Below, one piece after another: positions 55,161-64,000 of a DNA stretch of 64,000 nt. The notes beneath the pieces were generated by a model. That model ran no database searches and was not told the origin of the DNA. It was given only the letters and a program-made list of their open reading frames with translations. Position 1 is the first letter of the stretch, and each line of letters starts with the position of its first letter. Source of the DNA: Ariolimax columbianus. Lineage: Eukaryota > Mollusca > Gastropoda > Stylommatophora > Arionidae. Made by a program: the position numbers and the translations under genes. Location of the stretch: positions 65,225,936 to 65,289,935 of the forward strand of contig JAVGWX010000009.1 of NCBI GenBank assembly GCA_036924085.1. Reading direction: 5' to 3'.

Positions 55161-55252
55161 TTCGGCCTTAATCCGGCAGATATGCCCTACCACTCGAAGC
55201 CAACGACATTTGCTATTAAGTAGATTTGAACTCGGGACATACGCGACCTAGT
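55161..55252 (-). mobile_element. tRNA-like SINE fragment
   Basis: On minus, ACCACTAGGTCGCGTATGTC is followed by CCGAGTTCAAATCTAC (B box) and TTCGAGTGGTAGGGCAT. It sits between two F4 copies whose simple-repeat ends face each other. Confidence 0.45.
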
Positions 55253-55510
55253 GGTTGTTGTTGTTCAAGGAATGCCCACAATGGGTAGATTTACCATTTT
55301 GTGGGCCCTGAAACGGACGTTTAGTGGGGATCTATTGTAGCTTTCCTCCCATCTCAAGCGTGCTGATGAAGGTGGACCGTGGTCATCTAGGCGGTTGTGC
55401 TATGCTTGACTTTAACTTCGCGACGCTCTCCCTGTTAGTCAGGCTGCCATGAAAACAGCCCGTTACCAGGAAGGTCTGCGTGAAAGTCAAGGTGAAGATC
55501 TGGAATCCTA
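55253..55510 (+). mobile_element. F4 element, copy h, array lost
   Basis: GGTTGTTGTTGTTCAAGGAA start, then ACCATTTTGTGGGCCCTG and CTGATGAAGGTGGACCG. It is truncated before the minisatellite, with the middle (GGGGATCACG region) partly deleted. Confidence 0.75.
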
Positions 55511-55815
55511 ACTCATCAGGTACGAATCTTATCGTGTCCAGTTTGGGCAGACACGAGTTGTTTTCTTCTCAGTACGACCACTCCTATGCCTTCGGAAAGT
55601 AATGGCAACCTACCGTACTACACACCTACCAACAATCTTATATCAATCAAATAGTTGTAGTAAAATAGGTGGTGTGGGTTCGACTCCGGACTCCGCCGTC
55701 TTTTTCACGGGTGCTTGATGCGGAGTCTCCTGGATCTCGTAGGGGCCCCCTAGTCGTCTTGTCCTTGACTTGCCACTTGGGTCGGGCGGCTCGAGACGAG
55801 AGAGTGAGGATAAAA
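55511..55815 (+). mobile_element. SINE-like F9 fragment plus tRNA-like head
   Basis: 55515-55665 (TCGTGTCCAGTTTGGGCAGA, GGAAAGTAATGGCAACCTAC) matches 59008-59160. It is followed by GTGTGGGTTCGACTCCGG (B box) and a GC-rich body to about 55815 without other copies here. Confidence 0.5.
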
Positions 55816-56391
55816 AGTAGGGCAGTTAATCCTTTCTAAAAAATAACGCTAGCAAAATAAATTATGCCATCATCGTCTACGATGGACGGCGACCTTTGTC
55901 CGTTTTTTTAAATTGTAGAAGTGACGTTCTGCACGGGACATGCTGACATTTTAAATTTTAAATGCTGTGTAAACAGTTCGGTAAAATTAAAAGTCAAAAC
56001 ACATTAAGGGATAACCGGACTGGAAGGAAACGTTAATGGCAGATGTGACAGAAAAACAACTTTGTCAATAACATCTAGAAATGGACAGGAGTAAGTCTGA
56101 CAGATTCAACCATCAAGGCAAGGGACGAGGGAACGTTGGAGAGCCATTGTACTTAGCCGTCGATGTGGTGGGGGTGGTGAATAAACTGAGATAGATTTTC
56201 AAAGGTAGATATAATGAATAAATGTTTCTAAATACATTATGTATTGGAAATCACTATTGGGAAGATAATTGTCCACGTGAACAATTCTGAAACAATGAAT
56301 AATAAATTGGGACTGAACACGTTTTGTTGGCGCTAGACGACAACACAAAGAGGAGAGTTGCCCAAGAGTACTTGCTATTTTCAGCTTGATT
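55816..56391. other. no recognisable feature
   Basis: AT-rich, no gene or family match. Confidence 0.45.
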
Positions 56392-56745
56392 TTGTTGTTG
56401 TTTGCGAATGCCCACAATGAGTAGGTTACTCTTTTGTGCGCCCTGGAAACGACGTTAAGTGGCGGGTTGCAGTAGCTTTCCTCGCATCCTGAGCGTGCTG
56501 ATGAAGGTGGACGGGTCCTCCAGACGGTTGTGTTATGCTTTGCTGCATCTGCGTGTCGCTCACTACTACGGTGATCATGTCAATCCCTCACCTCGTTAGC
56601 CAGGCTGCCATGAAACAGCCCGTTTCAAGGGAGGGCTGATACGAAGCCGAGGTGATGGTCTTGGCCAGTATGTTTTTGCCTGACCCCGACTAACATGTTT
56701 AATCACTATATTTTGCCTGACCAGACGTTAGTCTTAGTCCCCTGA
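56392..56745 (+). mobile_element. F4 element, copy i, near complete with 2 units
   Basis: TTGTTGTTGTTTGCGAATGC start, TTTTGTGCGCCCTGGAAACG, CTTTCCTCGCATCCTGAGCG, CCTCGTTAGCCAGGCTGCC, two minisatellite units (GTATGTTTTTGCCTGACC) and the end CCAGACGTTAGTCTTAGTCC. It is the best reference for the family body. Confidence 0.9.
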
Positions 56746-57245
56746 ACTTGATCTTAAAATTCGAAACTAAATTGTGAGCCTCTCGTTGAATATTAATGTA
56801 ATGACATGTTGTAATTCGCTTCAGTTAAGCTTGGTTTGGCCAAATAGTTCCTACCAGACAGCTAGACTGCAATGTGTCTTCTGAAGATGGGTGGTTTTTT
56901 GAGAGAAAAAATATTCCGTGTCATAATTTATTTGACTGTTTCTTTGCGTTTGTGAAAATAATGTGCAGCAGTGTAGTTTGTGGACTGGCAAAGGTACGAA
57001 GTTATATTTTTGGCCTCGGCACACTCCAGTCTACCCGGCTGTAAATGGTCACACGTCTTACAGTTAGGGAGGGCAATACAGCGAGGAAATGAACCGAGCA
57101 GAGCTTAAAAAAAGAACAAGCTGTGACTCAGTAAACTGAAGTCCTTAACAATGCATCACTGAAAACATGGTCTGGATTCGGATGTTTTATCATTAAATAA
57201 AAAACAACACAAACATAAAATTTCAATCAATTATTACACAAACAG
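56746..57245. other. unassigned, with an F8 fragment at 57000-57115 (+)
   Basis: ACCCGGCTGTAAATGGTCAC and GGGCAATACAGCGAGGAAAT match the SINE F8 block in plus orientation. The rest has no feature. Confidence 0.5.
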
Positions 57246-57435
57246 CCCTCATGAAGGCAGAACATATTTTGCAGTACTGTCCACTGTATACCGACAAAAG
57301 AAGTAGCATTTGGGAACAGCCAGTGTTCTTTCACGAGAAGCTGTACTGAAGCGCACAGAGCCTTGAGTCGACTGCTGCCTTCGTTAGAGTCATTGAAGTT
57401 GAGGTCTGAAGATGAACGAGGAAGAATAAATTATT
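57246..57435 (+). mobile_element. RNase-H-type LINE 3' end
   Basis: MKAEHILQYCPLYTDKRSSI, then WEQPVFFHEKLY, then STAAFVRVIEVEV, ending in GAACGAGGAAGAATAA. It has the same C-terminal pattern as 19239 with one stop. Confidence 0.75.
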
Positions 57436-57551
57436 ATTTTCTCAATAAGTACAACAAAAATTAAATGAATATTCCTGATAATGTAAAAATGTCTAAATTA
57501 TTATTAAATAAAATCTGCGTTGCGTAGGATCGGCGACTTTCTCTTCGATAA

Positions 57552-58072
57552 AGCTTGCACTGGAAAACGTCCACGACCAGAGTCTGCGCACCTGTCTTCA
57601 ACTCCACAGTACTACTTGCACTGTAGTATGCTGCGGAAACATGGTCACTCACGACGGAGATGGAGTCCAAACTCAGAGTGACCTAAGTCTTCCCCGAGAG
57701 ACGCATGGTCGGCCTCACACTTCATTGCCAGTGCACAAAAGGTCTGCTTAACTCGTACATACATCAACTGTCCCAGGTGAAAGATGTGGTCATTTACGCA
57801 GAGAAGGTTCAACATCCATTAGGCACTTACTGAGAAGAACGGACGATCGATGGAGCACAGCGATAGCAATATGGTACTCTAGAGACAAGAAGAGACCACT
57901 GGGACGACCACCAACACGTTGGTCCGACTCTCTAGCATACAGCAACAACATTCACGATGCCAGAGATGGGCGTCTCATTATCCACTGGTTCACCGTGGCC
58001 CAAGACAGAGACGGTAGGAAGAGAAGTTGAGACCCGCAACGGTGTAACCACCGCTGATGCACTCGTCATCCA
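57552..58072 (+). pseudogene. RTE-like LINE, fifth subfamily
   Basis: Plus frames: STVLLALQYAAETWSLTTEM, ERRMVGLTLHCQC, QVKDVVIYAEKVQHPLGTY, RRTDDRWSTAIAIWYSRDKK, RPLGRPPTRWSDSLAYSN and VAQDRDGRKRS. GRPPTRWSD is characteristic of nematode- and mollusc-type RTE elements. Frameshifts; no RT core. Confidence 0.8.
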
Positions 58073-58228
58073 GTAATATCTGAAATATTTGTTCCTCATT
58101 ATTGAAGTGCGGCAGATATTTCGGACATTTGACAAACAACAACACACTGGTTTGGGAATGCTGACAATGACGCTGTTTTCATGAAGAGCAGCCGATGGCG
58201 ACTCATAACAAGATGGTATCAAGATATG

Positions 58229-58357
58229 GCGGACAGCTATACCGCAGTCAAGCTGTAAACTACGACACAACGCATTCCGTTCTCTGGACTACATTCTGCT
58301 ACTTAAGCCCTTTCAGGGTTTGGTAGTGGGAGATTGAGAACGAACGAAGCCAAGCCA
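58229..58357 (+). mobile_element. F2 3' half
   Basis: TACCGCAGTCAAGCTGTAAA through GTAGTGGGAGATTGAGAACG and a GCCAAGCC tail. The head is missing. Confidence 0.85.
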
Positions 58358-58399
58358 AATCATGTTCAATGTTGTCGTAACGGAGACATCTTTCTTCTT

Positions 58400-58900
58400 C
58401 TGTTGTTCCAGTGCCCTTGCCATACGGCCTCGCAGAGGGGCGGGATGTGTAGATTTCTTGTTATTGCCAAGTGGGAGGTTTGTGCTGTCGCTAGGTGTAA
58501 CTTTCTGAGAGTGTCAGACACCCTCGATCCATCGACGTGAAGGTCTGCCTCTTGCTCGTGGACCTGGAAACCTTCATATGATATGCTCTCGATGCAGGCT
58601 GGTCATAATTTATTCTGACTAAATGACCAAACCACTTTATTTGCTGAGAGTCAAAGTAGGCACTAACTGGGCTTGTCCCCACCGTCTGCCCCAGCGTGGT
58701 GTTACAGATTCGGTCACGGATTGTCTTTCCGGCTGCACTTCTCACACAGCGCATCTCACAGCTCTGGATCTTACTCGTATGTATTTCTAGTAAGGACCAA
58801 GATTGACACTGGTAACACAATGTAAGAATAAATAGTGCATTTATCAGTCTCCTCTTAGTTGAAAGAAGCACTCTAGGGTTTTTGAAAATCGGTGCAATTT
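58400..58900 (-). pseudogene. RTE-like LINE, sixth subfamily
   Basis: The minus ORF (58871-58491) reads LFILTLCYQCQSWSLLEIHT, KIQSCEMRCVRSAAGKTIRD, RICNTTLGQTVGTSPVS, QQIKWFGHLVRINYDQPASR. It then decays where RGRPRQRW would be expected. A TTCTTCTTCTG at 58391 may be the tail. Confidence 0.78.
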
Positions 58901-59007
58901 GATAGTGAACATTGTTCGCCTTCTGAATTCAGACATAATTAAATAGTTGATACATATGGCAGTGAATCAGCGTGGCCTATGGGGAAACCGTCCCTTTCAG
59001 AATCCCA

Positions 59008-59195
59008 ACGCACCAGGATCGAAGCCAGCGTGTCCAATTTGGCAGACACGGGATATTTGTTATCGGTGCGATAGCTCCTCTGCGTAAGGAAAGTAATGGC
59101 AACCTACCGTACTGCACACCTGCCAGAAAACCTATAACAGCCAAATAGTTTTGCGACAGTAAGAACCAACGTTCTACAAAGGACATGCTACATAC
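59008..59195 (+). mobile_element. SINE-like F9 with RTE-type 3' end
   Basis: CGTGTCCAATTTGGCAGACA, then GGAAAGTAATGGCAACCTAC, then AACCAACGTTCTACAAAGGA then CATGCTACAT. The last part equals the 3' end of the RTE LINE at 15330 (AACGTTCTACAAATGACATG). Confidence 0.6.
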
Positions 59196-59261
59196 TTTAC
59201 ATAAATGTGACAAGAAAGTCTCCAAACCTACCTTGCAACAAGAAACAGCAGGACTTCATAT

Positions 59262-60255
59262 GTTGTTGTTGTTGTTGTTGAATGCCGACGTTTATTCAAC
59301 AAATTGAAGATAGGGTGTACCGACGAATGCCCGTGCGGTACTGGTAAAATGACCGCTGAACATCTGCTGCAGAACTGCCCGACATACGAGGATCAGAGAG
59401 AGCAGATGTGGCCATTTCCAGTGGAACTGCAAGACAAGCTCTATGGCAGTGGCGAGAGCCTCAGGATGACCGCCGCTTTTTTCGAAAAAATAATGGTTAC
59501 TGTCTGACTGCGTACGCAGAAGAAGAAGAAGAAGAATGCCCACGTTGAGAAACTTTACTTTTTTGTGCGCATGGAAAAAAGGCGTTAAGTGGTAGGTTGC
59601 AGTAGATTTCCTGACATTCCGAGCGTGCTGATGAAGGTGGAACGGGGGTTTCCAGGATGGTGTGCTATGCTTGGGTTTATCTGCGTGTCGCTCCCTACTA
59701 CGGGGATAACGTTGATCACCGCCTCGTTAACAAGACTGCCATAGAATAACCTGTCTCCAGGGAGACCTGAATGCAAGTGATATGGAGTCTTGATCAGTAT
59801 GTTCACATATCTCTAACATTATCTGATCAGTATGTTCACCTGTCTCTAACATTATCTGATCAGTATGGTCAACTGTCTCTAACATTATCTGATCAGTATG
59901 TTCACCTGTCTCTAACATTATCTGATCAGTATGTTCACCTGTCTCTAACATTATCTGATCAGTATGTTTACATTCTCTAACATTATCTGATCAGTATGTT
60001 CACATGTCTCTAACATTATCTGATCAGTATGTTCACCTGTCTCTAACATTATCTGATCAGTATGTTCACCTATCTATAACATTATCTGATCAGTATATTC
60101 CCCTAACATTATCTGATCAGTATGTTCACCTCTCTAACATTTTATGATCAGTATGTTCACATATCTCTAACATTATCTGATCAGTATGTTCACCTGTCTC
60201 TAACATTATCTGATCAGTATGTTTTGCCTGACCGGACTTTAGTCTCCCTCCCCAT
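59262..60255 (+). mobile_element. F4 element, copy j, 14-unit array, split by a LINE
   Basis: A (GTT)n start at 59262-59280, GAATGCC, then the LINE insertion, body resuming at 59534 (TTTTTTGTGCGCATGGAAAA). The array at 59795-60230 has 33-bp units of GATCAGTATGTTCACCTGTC then TCTAACATTATCT. It ends TTTTGCCTGACCGGACTTTA. Confidence 0.9.
59293..59533 (+). mobile_element. RNase-H-type LINE 3' end, TSD, young
   Basis: 67 open codons (MKIGCTDECPCGTGKMTAEH, then LLQNCPTYEDQREQMW, to FFEKIMVTV). Then TCTGACTGCGTACGCAGAAG and a GAA tail. It is flanked by GAATGCCGACGTT / GAATGCCCACGTT (12 of 13) at 59280-59292 and 59534-59546. It is nearly identical to the inner LINE at 19214-20894. Confidence 0.93.
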
Positions 60256-60543
60256 AACTTTATATCGAGACGAAGACCAATAAAAAGATAGTTTGGCGCG
60301 TCAGGGGCATGGATTGAACAAATAACAGCCACGCGTATGGCATACGAAATAACAGTGTACCTCACCACCTCTTATAACTACAGACGGAATGCACATGTGA
60401 TCTTACTTTCAGTTTCCACGCAACACGTCACATAGCATTCACCCAGTGTACAGCAACTTGAATTGTCCTGTTGTTCGCCTTCAGCATGTCGATTTCGTCA
60501 CATGTATCCGGAAGGTTGGAACAAATCATCAGATGACCTAGAT
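60256..60543. other. no recognisable feature
   Basis: No gene or family match. Confidence 0.45.
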
Positions 60544-61355
60544 CAGGGGTTCTCAACATTTTAAGATTGCAAGCACCGCTGACCTAAAATATTAAGTGCG
60601 CGGGCACCACGCAATCTAAAGGGTTTCATTTGTGAAAAACAATACATTTTAAAAACACTGACCGGATTAATGGCGTCATTGATCTTGAAAGTCATTCAGA
60701 AGTTCAGTGATCCCCAAGGAGAAGTCGCTTGTAGCTACATGTCAGAAGTTCAGTGATCCCCAAGGAGAAGTCGCTTGTAGCTACACGTCAGAAGTTCAGT
60801 GATCCCCAAGAAGAAGTCGCTTGTAGTTAGCTACACGTAAACAGCCTTGAAGACGTGAATCAGTTAATCATGATCTTGATTTGTTCATTGTTGGTATTTT
60901 ATAAATGTGAAAGTTTTTTCGCACAGGTAGATAGTCTTGAACATTTCCAGACATTTGAGAGAAACACTCCGCATTATTTGGAACATTTTGTATCTTCTGC
61001 TCCACAAAAGGTTAGGAATTTCTCCTTTTCAAACAAATATTTCAGCGCTAAGGAGGACTGGAGATCTATAAATTCAGGTACCAATGATGCAACACAAGGT
61101 TGACCCCCGATTCAAGTCAGCATTGTGAAATATTTCAGAACAAATATCCGTAAATACGTTTATTGACAGCAAGCGCGCAACCTAACAACTTTCAGGTCGC
61201 CTAAAATATAATGAACGGGTAGCAGCATTATTTGTTTGAATTGAACAACGGGCTTCATGAGTCTTGGTGCTCGCAAACACTTTTTTACTTTGCATGACGC
61301 CAATGTCATTAAAAGAGCAACGTTGTGCTTGCGAGCACCAGTTTGAGAACGCTTG
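60544..61355. mobile_element. non-autonomous hAT-like element
   Basis: The left end is CAGGGGTTCTCAACATTTTA, then GCAAGCACC. The right end is GCGAGCACCAGTTTGAGAAC then GCTTG. The 8-bp flanks ACCTAGAT and ACCCAAAT match at 6 of 8, the TSD length expected of hAT. The inside has only a small ORF (60855-61103) without transposase motifs. Confidence 0.7.
60694..60835. repeat. 46-bp tandem repeat, 3 units, inside hAT
   Basis: GTCAGAAGTTCAGTGATCCC then CAAGGAGAAGTCGCTTGTAG, repeated three times, the last with a TTAGCTACACG variant. Confidence 0.88.
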
Positions 61356-61363
61356 ACCCAAAT

Positions 61364-61954
61364 CTGTACTACACCGCAGTCACGTGTATCACCATCTGAG
61401 AAACCCCCTCTCTTCATGTTTTTCCTACATGCGACGATAAGACGAATATACACATTTCATTTGTCCTTTTATTAGTTTCATTTGGAAGAATGGAATAAAA
61501 CGCCGAAACTGTCGCTCGCAAACAATTGTGTACTGTCCATACTTAGCGCTTTTATTGAATAACTTGTGAGTCTGTTGTCCTACTCGGTTTTGTCCAGTAT
61601 TGTGTATGTTAGACACTTGTTTAAGCAGGACAGTAGCAATTCCCATGCTCCAATCGGGGCTTTTATTCGTCAGATTTATTATTACAGTGTTGAAACAGTA
61701 AAGCTGAACTGCACGGATCCTATGAAGGAGGGGACAACTCGTGAAGATACCAGTCCTTCTTGCCGTCAGTGACGAGTCAAGTCCGAAGGGAAATCAAGAC
61801 GCAACGATGCAGATGGAAAGTTATTTGGCCAATAAGATCCGCAATTTAGCGAAACGCGTTGGTTAAGTTGGTAGTGTACGGATTCGTAGAATTTAAGTTT
61901 CCAAATTATAAGCTAGTGTTTCACATAAATAAACACTAAATATACGGGTATAAA
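61364..61954. other. no recognisable feature
   Basis: AT-rich DNA without a family match. Confidence 0.45.
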
Positions 61955-62900
61955 CAAGGGATGGAACTTAAACAAGTAAACGAATTGAAATACTTGGGCA
62001 GCGTGTTCACAGAAGATGGAAGGCTAGGTAAAGAGGTGGTACCAAGAACACATAAAGCTAATGTGGTTGTTCTTTCTTTTTTTCTTTCTTTCTTTCTTTC
62101 TTTCTTTATTTCTGTCTTTCTTTCTGTCTTTCTTTCTTTCTTCGCGTTCAGGATGTTTTGGTCATGCTATATCTGCAAGCCAGTCGCCATGATGAAGTGT
62201 GTAGTCTTCACCAGGTCGGAGCGGCTGCCCCACAGCTTTTGTCCCCTTGAGGCTTGGGACCCGGCACCGGTCCTCCCCGGTTGTTACTTGTAGGAGCAAC
62301 ACCATGCCGATAGGGTAGACTGTAGTATGACCATATACTGTTGATGCGTGTGTGCCCTGATTTTTCCCGGTGTCAGCTACGGCTCAGGAACCATGAAAAA
62401 TGAGGGCACATTATATCAGCTCTCACCATTACTAGGACACAAACACTTTCAATGAAGACAAACAGACAGCTGATAAATAGTATTTTTATACAAACTCTCT
62501 GCTTCCAGTGTCAGACATGGACTCCCACTAAGGTAATCGAAAGGCATGCGAGAAATGAGGTGTTTGAGAAATGCTGAAGGACAGAGTACGAAACGAAGTA
62601 ATCAGACAGGGTACAGCACCATGCATGGAATACATGGAAAGACATAGAATGAAATGGTTCCGACACCTGACAAGAATGCAACCAAAGTTACCATCTGCTC
62701 GTATCTACAATACCAGACATCAGGGTTTGCAGATCAAGAGGCAGACTACGACACATTTGGATAGATGGTGTCAGTGAGACACTGAAGAAACACAGAATGA
62801 TAAAAATATCGGCGACAAAGCTGTCACATGACAGAAAACGACACCTCCCCAAGACGCCTAACCTCCCCACACAAGTGGATAGAAACAGATGGTGATGATG
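61955..62900 (+). pseudogene. RTE-like LINE, split by another LINE's 3' end
   Basis: 61961-62065 reads QVNELKYLGSVFTEDGRL. 62570-62780 reads KDRVRNEVIRQGTAPCMEYM, then RHRMKWFRHLTRMQPKLPSA. A (GATGATG) tail lies at 62890. The block 62070-62330 between them belongs to another LINE, and part of the ORF is missing at the break. Confidence 0.72.
62070..62330 (-). mobile_element. RNase-H-type LINE 3' end with (TTTC)n
   Basis: Plus CTTCGCGTTCAGGATGTTTT then GGTCATGCTATATCTG and CGGAGCGGCTGCCCCACAGC match the LINE 3' end at 40340 (TTCTGCGTTCCAGCTTTTTG, GGTGGCAGCCCCACA). The tail has become (TTTC)n at 62072-62145. Confidence 0.68.
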
Positions 62901-63659
62901 GTGTTACAAGACGATCGTCATCGATTCGCCGTTGAGAACAGACTTATCTCCAACATGGGTTGCCGCCAACCACATGGCATTAATATCTTATTATTTTCTT
63001 AAAATCTTTTACTGGCCCCCATCTATTTGCCTTCTTTTGCGCTCCCCTCCCTCCCCCTTTCTTATATCAGTCTCTCTTTCCCCCGAACCTTATATCAGTC
63101 TATCTCCCCCTCCCCCTCCCGGCCTATATCACTTTCTTTTTGTTCCCCCCGCCCCACCCCCCACTTGGATCCCTATTTTGCCTTTTCCATATTTGGTCGC
63201 CACTGGCTTATCCGACCCTTTCCCCTTCACTTCTTACGCTCTCCTGGCCACCTTATTTGACCGCTGTCCTTCATTGCCATTCGAGCTTCCGACTCAATCA
63301 GTCGCGACGACAGACCCTATATAAGAAAAGTAGACCATTTTTTCCTTATATGTTGATTTGCTAGTTCAGCTTTGTCGTTAGTTGTTGTCCCTAATGAAGA
63401 CCTATCGGTCGTAACGTAGGTTTTGTTTGTATTCTCGTCTCGGTGCAGTATCTGACCATACCCATTAACAAATTTTGATGAAACTTTACTTTAATCAACT
63501 TTAAACACTTAAAAAAATTAATTTTTCCCTACAAATATCTTAAATCCATCTTCTTTATTGCTCGTCATCAGACAACCACCTCCAGGTCTCTAATGCAAGA
63601 TCAATTCTTCGTTGCGACCCCTTTGAATCGGCTGATATTGTTTTATCATTTTGAGGTAT
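62901..63659. other. unassigned; pyrimidine-rich 63000-63330
   Basis: C/T-rich low-complexity sequence gives Pro/Ser/Leu ORFs without domains. Nothing else is recognised. Confidence 0.5.
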
Positions 63660-63825
63660 GGTGAGCAGTGTCCTTCCTCGCTAACTTTGTATTTCCTATT
63701 AGTGGCTGAAGTTTACTGTTTTCAGCTAGGTAGAATTGAGCGTTTCGAGACACGGATTGAACTTGTTACCTTTGTCACGAGATGGGCACGCTCTAACAAC
63801 TCTGCTGCATTGCCACTTTAGAGGA
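63660..63825 (-). mobile_element. tRNA-derived SINE F8, best head
   Basis: On minus, GCAGCAGAGTTGTTAGAGCG (A-box region), AACAAGTTCAATCCG (B box), then AGCTGAAAACAGTAAACTTC and AGCGAGGAAGGACAC. It shows that F8 has a tRNA head. Confidence 0.65.
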
Positions 63826-63929
63826 TTAAGAGGAAATGATTAATGGTTGTAGTTTTAGTAAATTCTGATCATTGCCGGAGAGTCAATAAAGATAACGACG
63901 AAGGCGGATAAGATGATGATAGTTCGTCT

Positions 63930-64000
63930 GTCGCTTCTTCTTCGTCTTCTCGTTCTTCTTCTTCTCCTTTTCTGTCTCCTCTTTTTTCACCTTCTTATTT
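63930..64000. repeat. (TTC)n tract at window edge
   Basis: It starts CGCTTCTTCTTCGTCTTC and runs off the window. It may be the tail of a minus-strand LINE or SINE, since most TTC runs here are. Confidence 0.7.

Overview
This is non-coding, repeat-saturated animal DNA. It has introns, tRNA-headed SINEs, non-LTR retrotransposons of several clades, mariner and hAT remnants, and very many tandem arrays. There are no operons, bacterial genes, CRISPR arrays or intact rRNA/tRNA genes. The repertoire (RTE-type LINEs with ATG or TGAAC tails, RNase-H LINEs with (GAA)n tails, several SINE families sharing one central module, long minisatellites) fits a mollusc, most likely a gastropod. That assignment is inference from style, not from a diagnostic gene. 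The only convincing host coding sequence is one 102-bp exon at 2354-2455 (+), read as part of a MON2-like gene. The window may therefore be largely intron or flank of that gene.

Layout. 1-5.8 kb: SINEs, the exon, an 18-bp minisatellite, and two inverted copies of a minisatellite-carrying element that I call F4. 6-13.8 kb: arrays of 45, 34, 37 and 20 bp, a CR1-like LINE broken by a full-length SINE, a 0.9-kb polypyrimidine tract, and the longest F4 array (39 units of exactly 37 bp). 14-21.7 kb: LINE-in-SINE, an RTE LINE, a 50-bp minisatellite, and a three-level nest (LINE in LINE in mariner) with both insertion junctions marked by perfect target-site duplications (TSDs). 22-28 kb: a 26-bp array, more SINE/F4 copies, hAT ends and LINE 3' ends. 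29.8-33 kb: a SINE-like retroelement with a 28S-rRNA-derived head, a broken RT gene and a G-rich 28-bp array. 33-46 kb: mostly decayed RTE LINEs, two inverted 269-bp repeats, a second mariner split by a LINE, and an 18-bp array. 46-53 kb: arrays of 35 bp, about 12 bp and 25 bp. 53-64 kb: CR1-like LINE, F4 copies, RTE LINEs, an hAT element and SINEs.

How the parts work together. The LINEs are the probable source of retrotransposition machinery, and the SINEs look like their parasites. One SINE family ends in the CR1-like LINE's 3' end. Another ends in an RTE-like 3' end. Several with unrelated heads (tRNA, 28S rRNA, unknown) share one central module. F4 elements carry the same 33-37-bp minisatellite in 1 to 39 units at one end, which suggests a mobile source of satellite DNA. 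Family labels F1-F9 are my own: F1 tRNA-headed SINE; F2 about 360-bp SINE with GAA or GCCAA tail; F3 28S-headed; F4 minisatellite-carrying element; F5 SINE with CR1-like tail; F6, F7, F8 and F9 other SINE-like families. Coordinates of decayed copies are accurate to roughly 10-30 bases.
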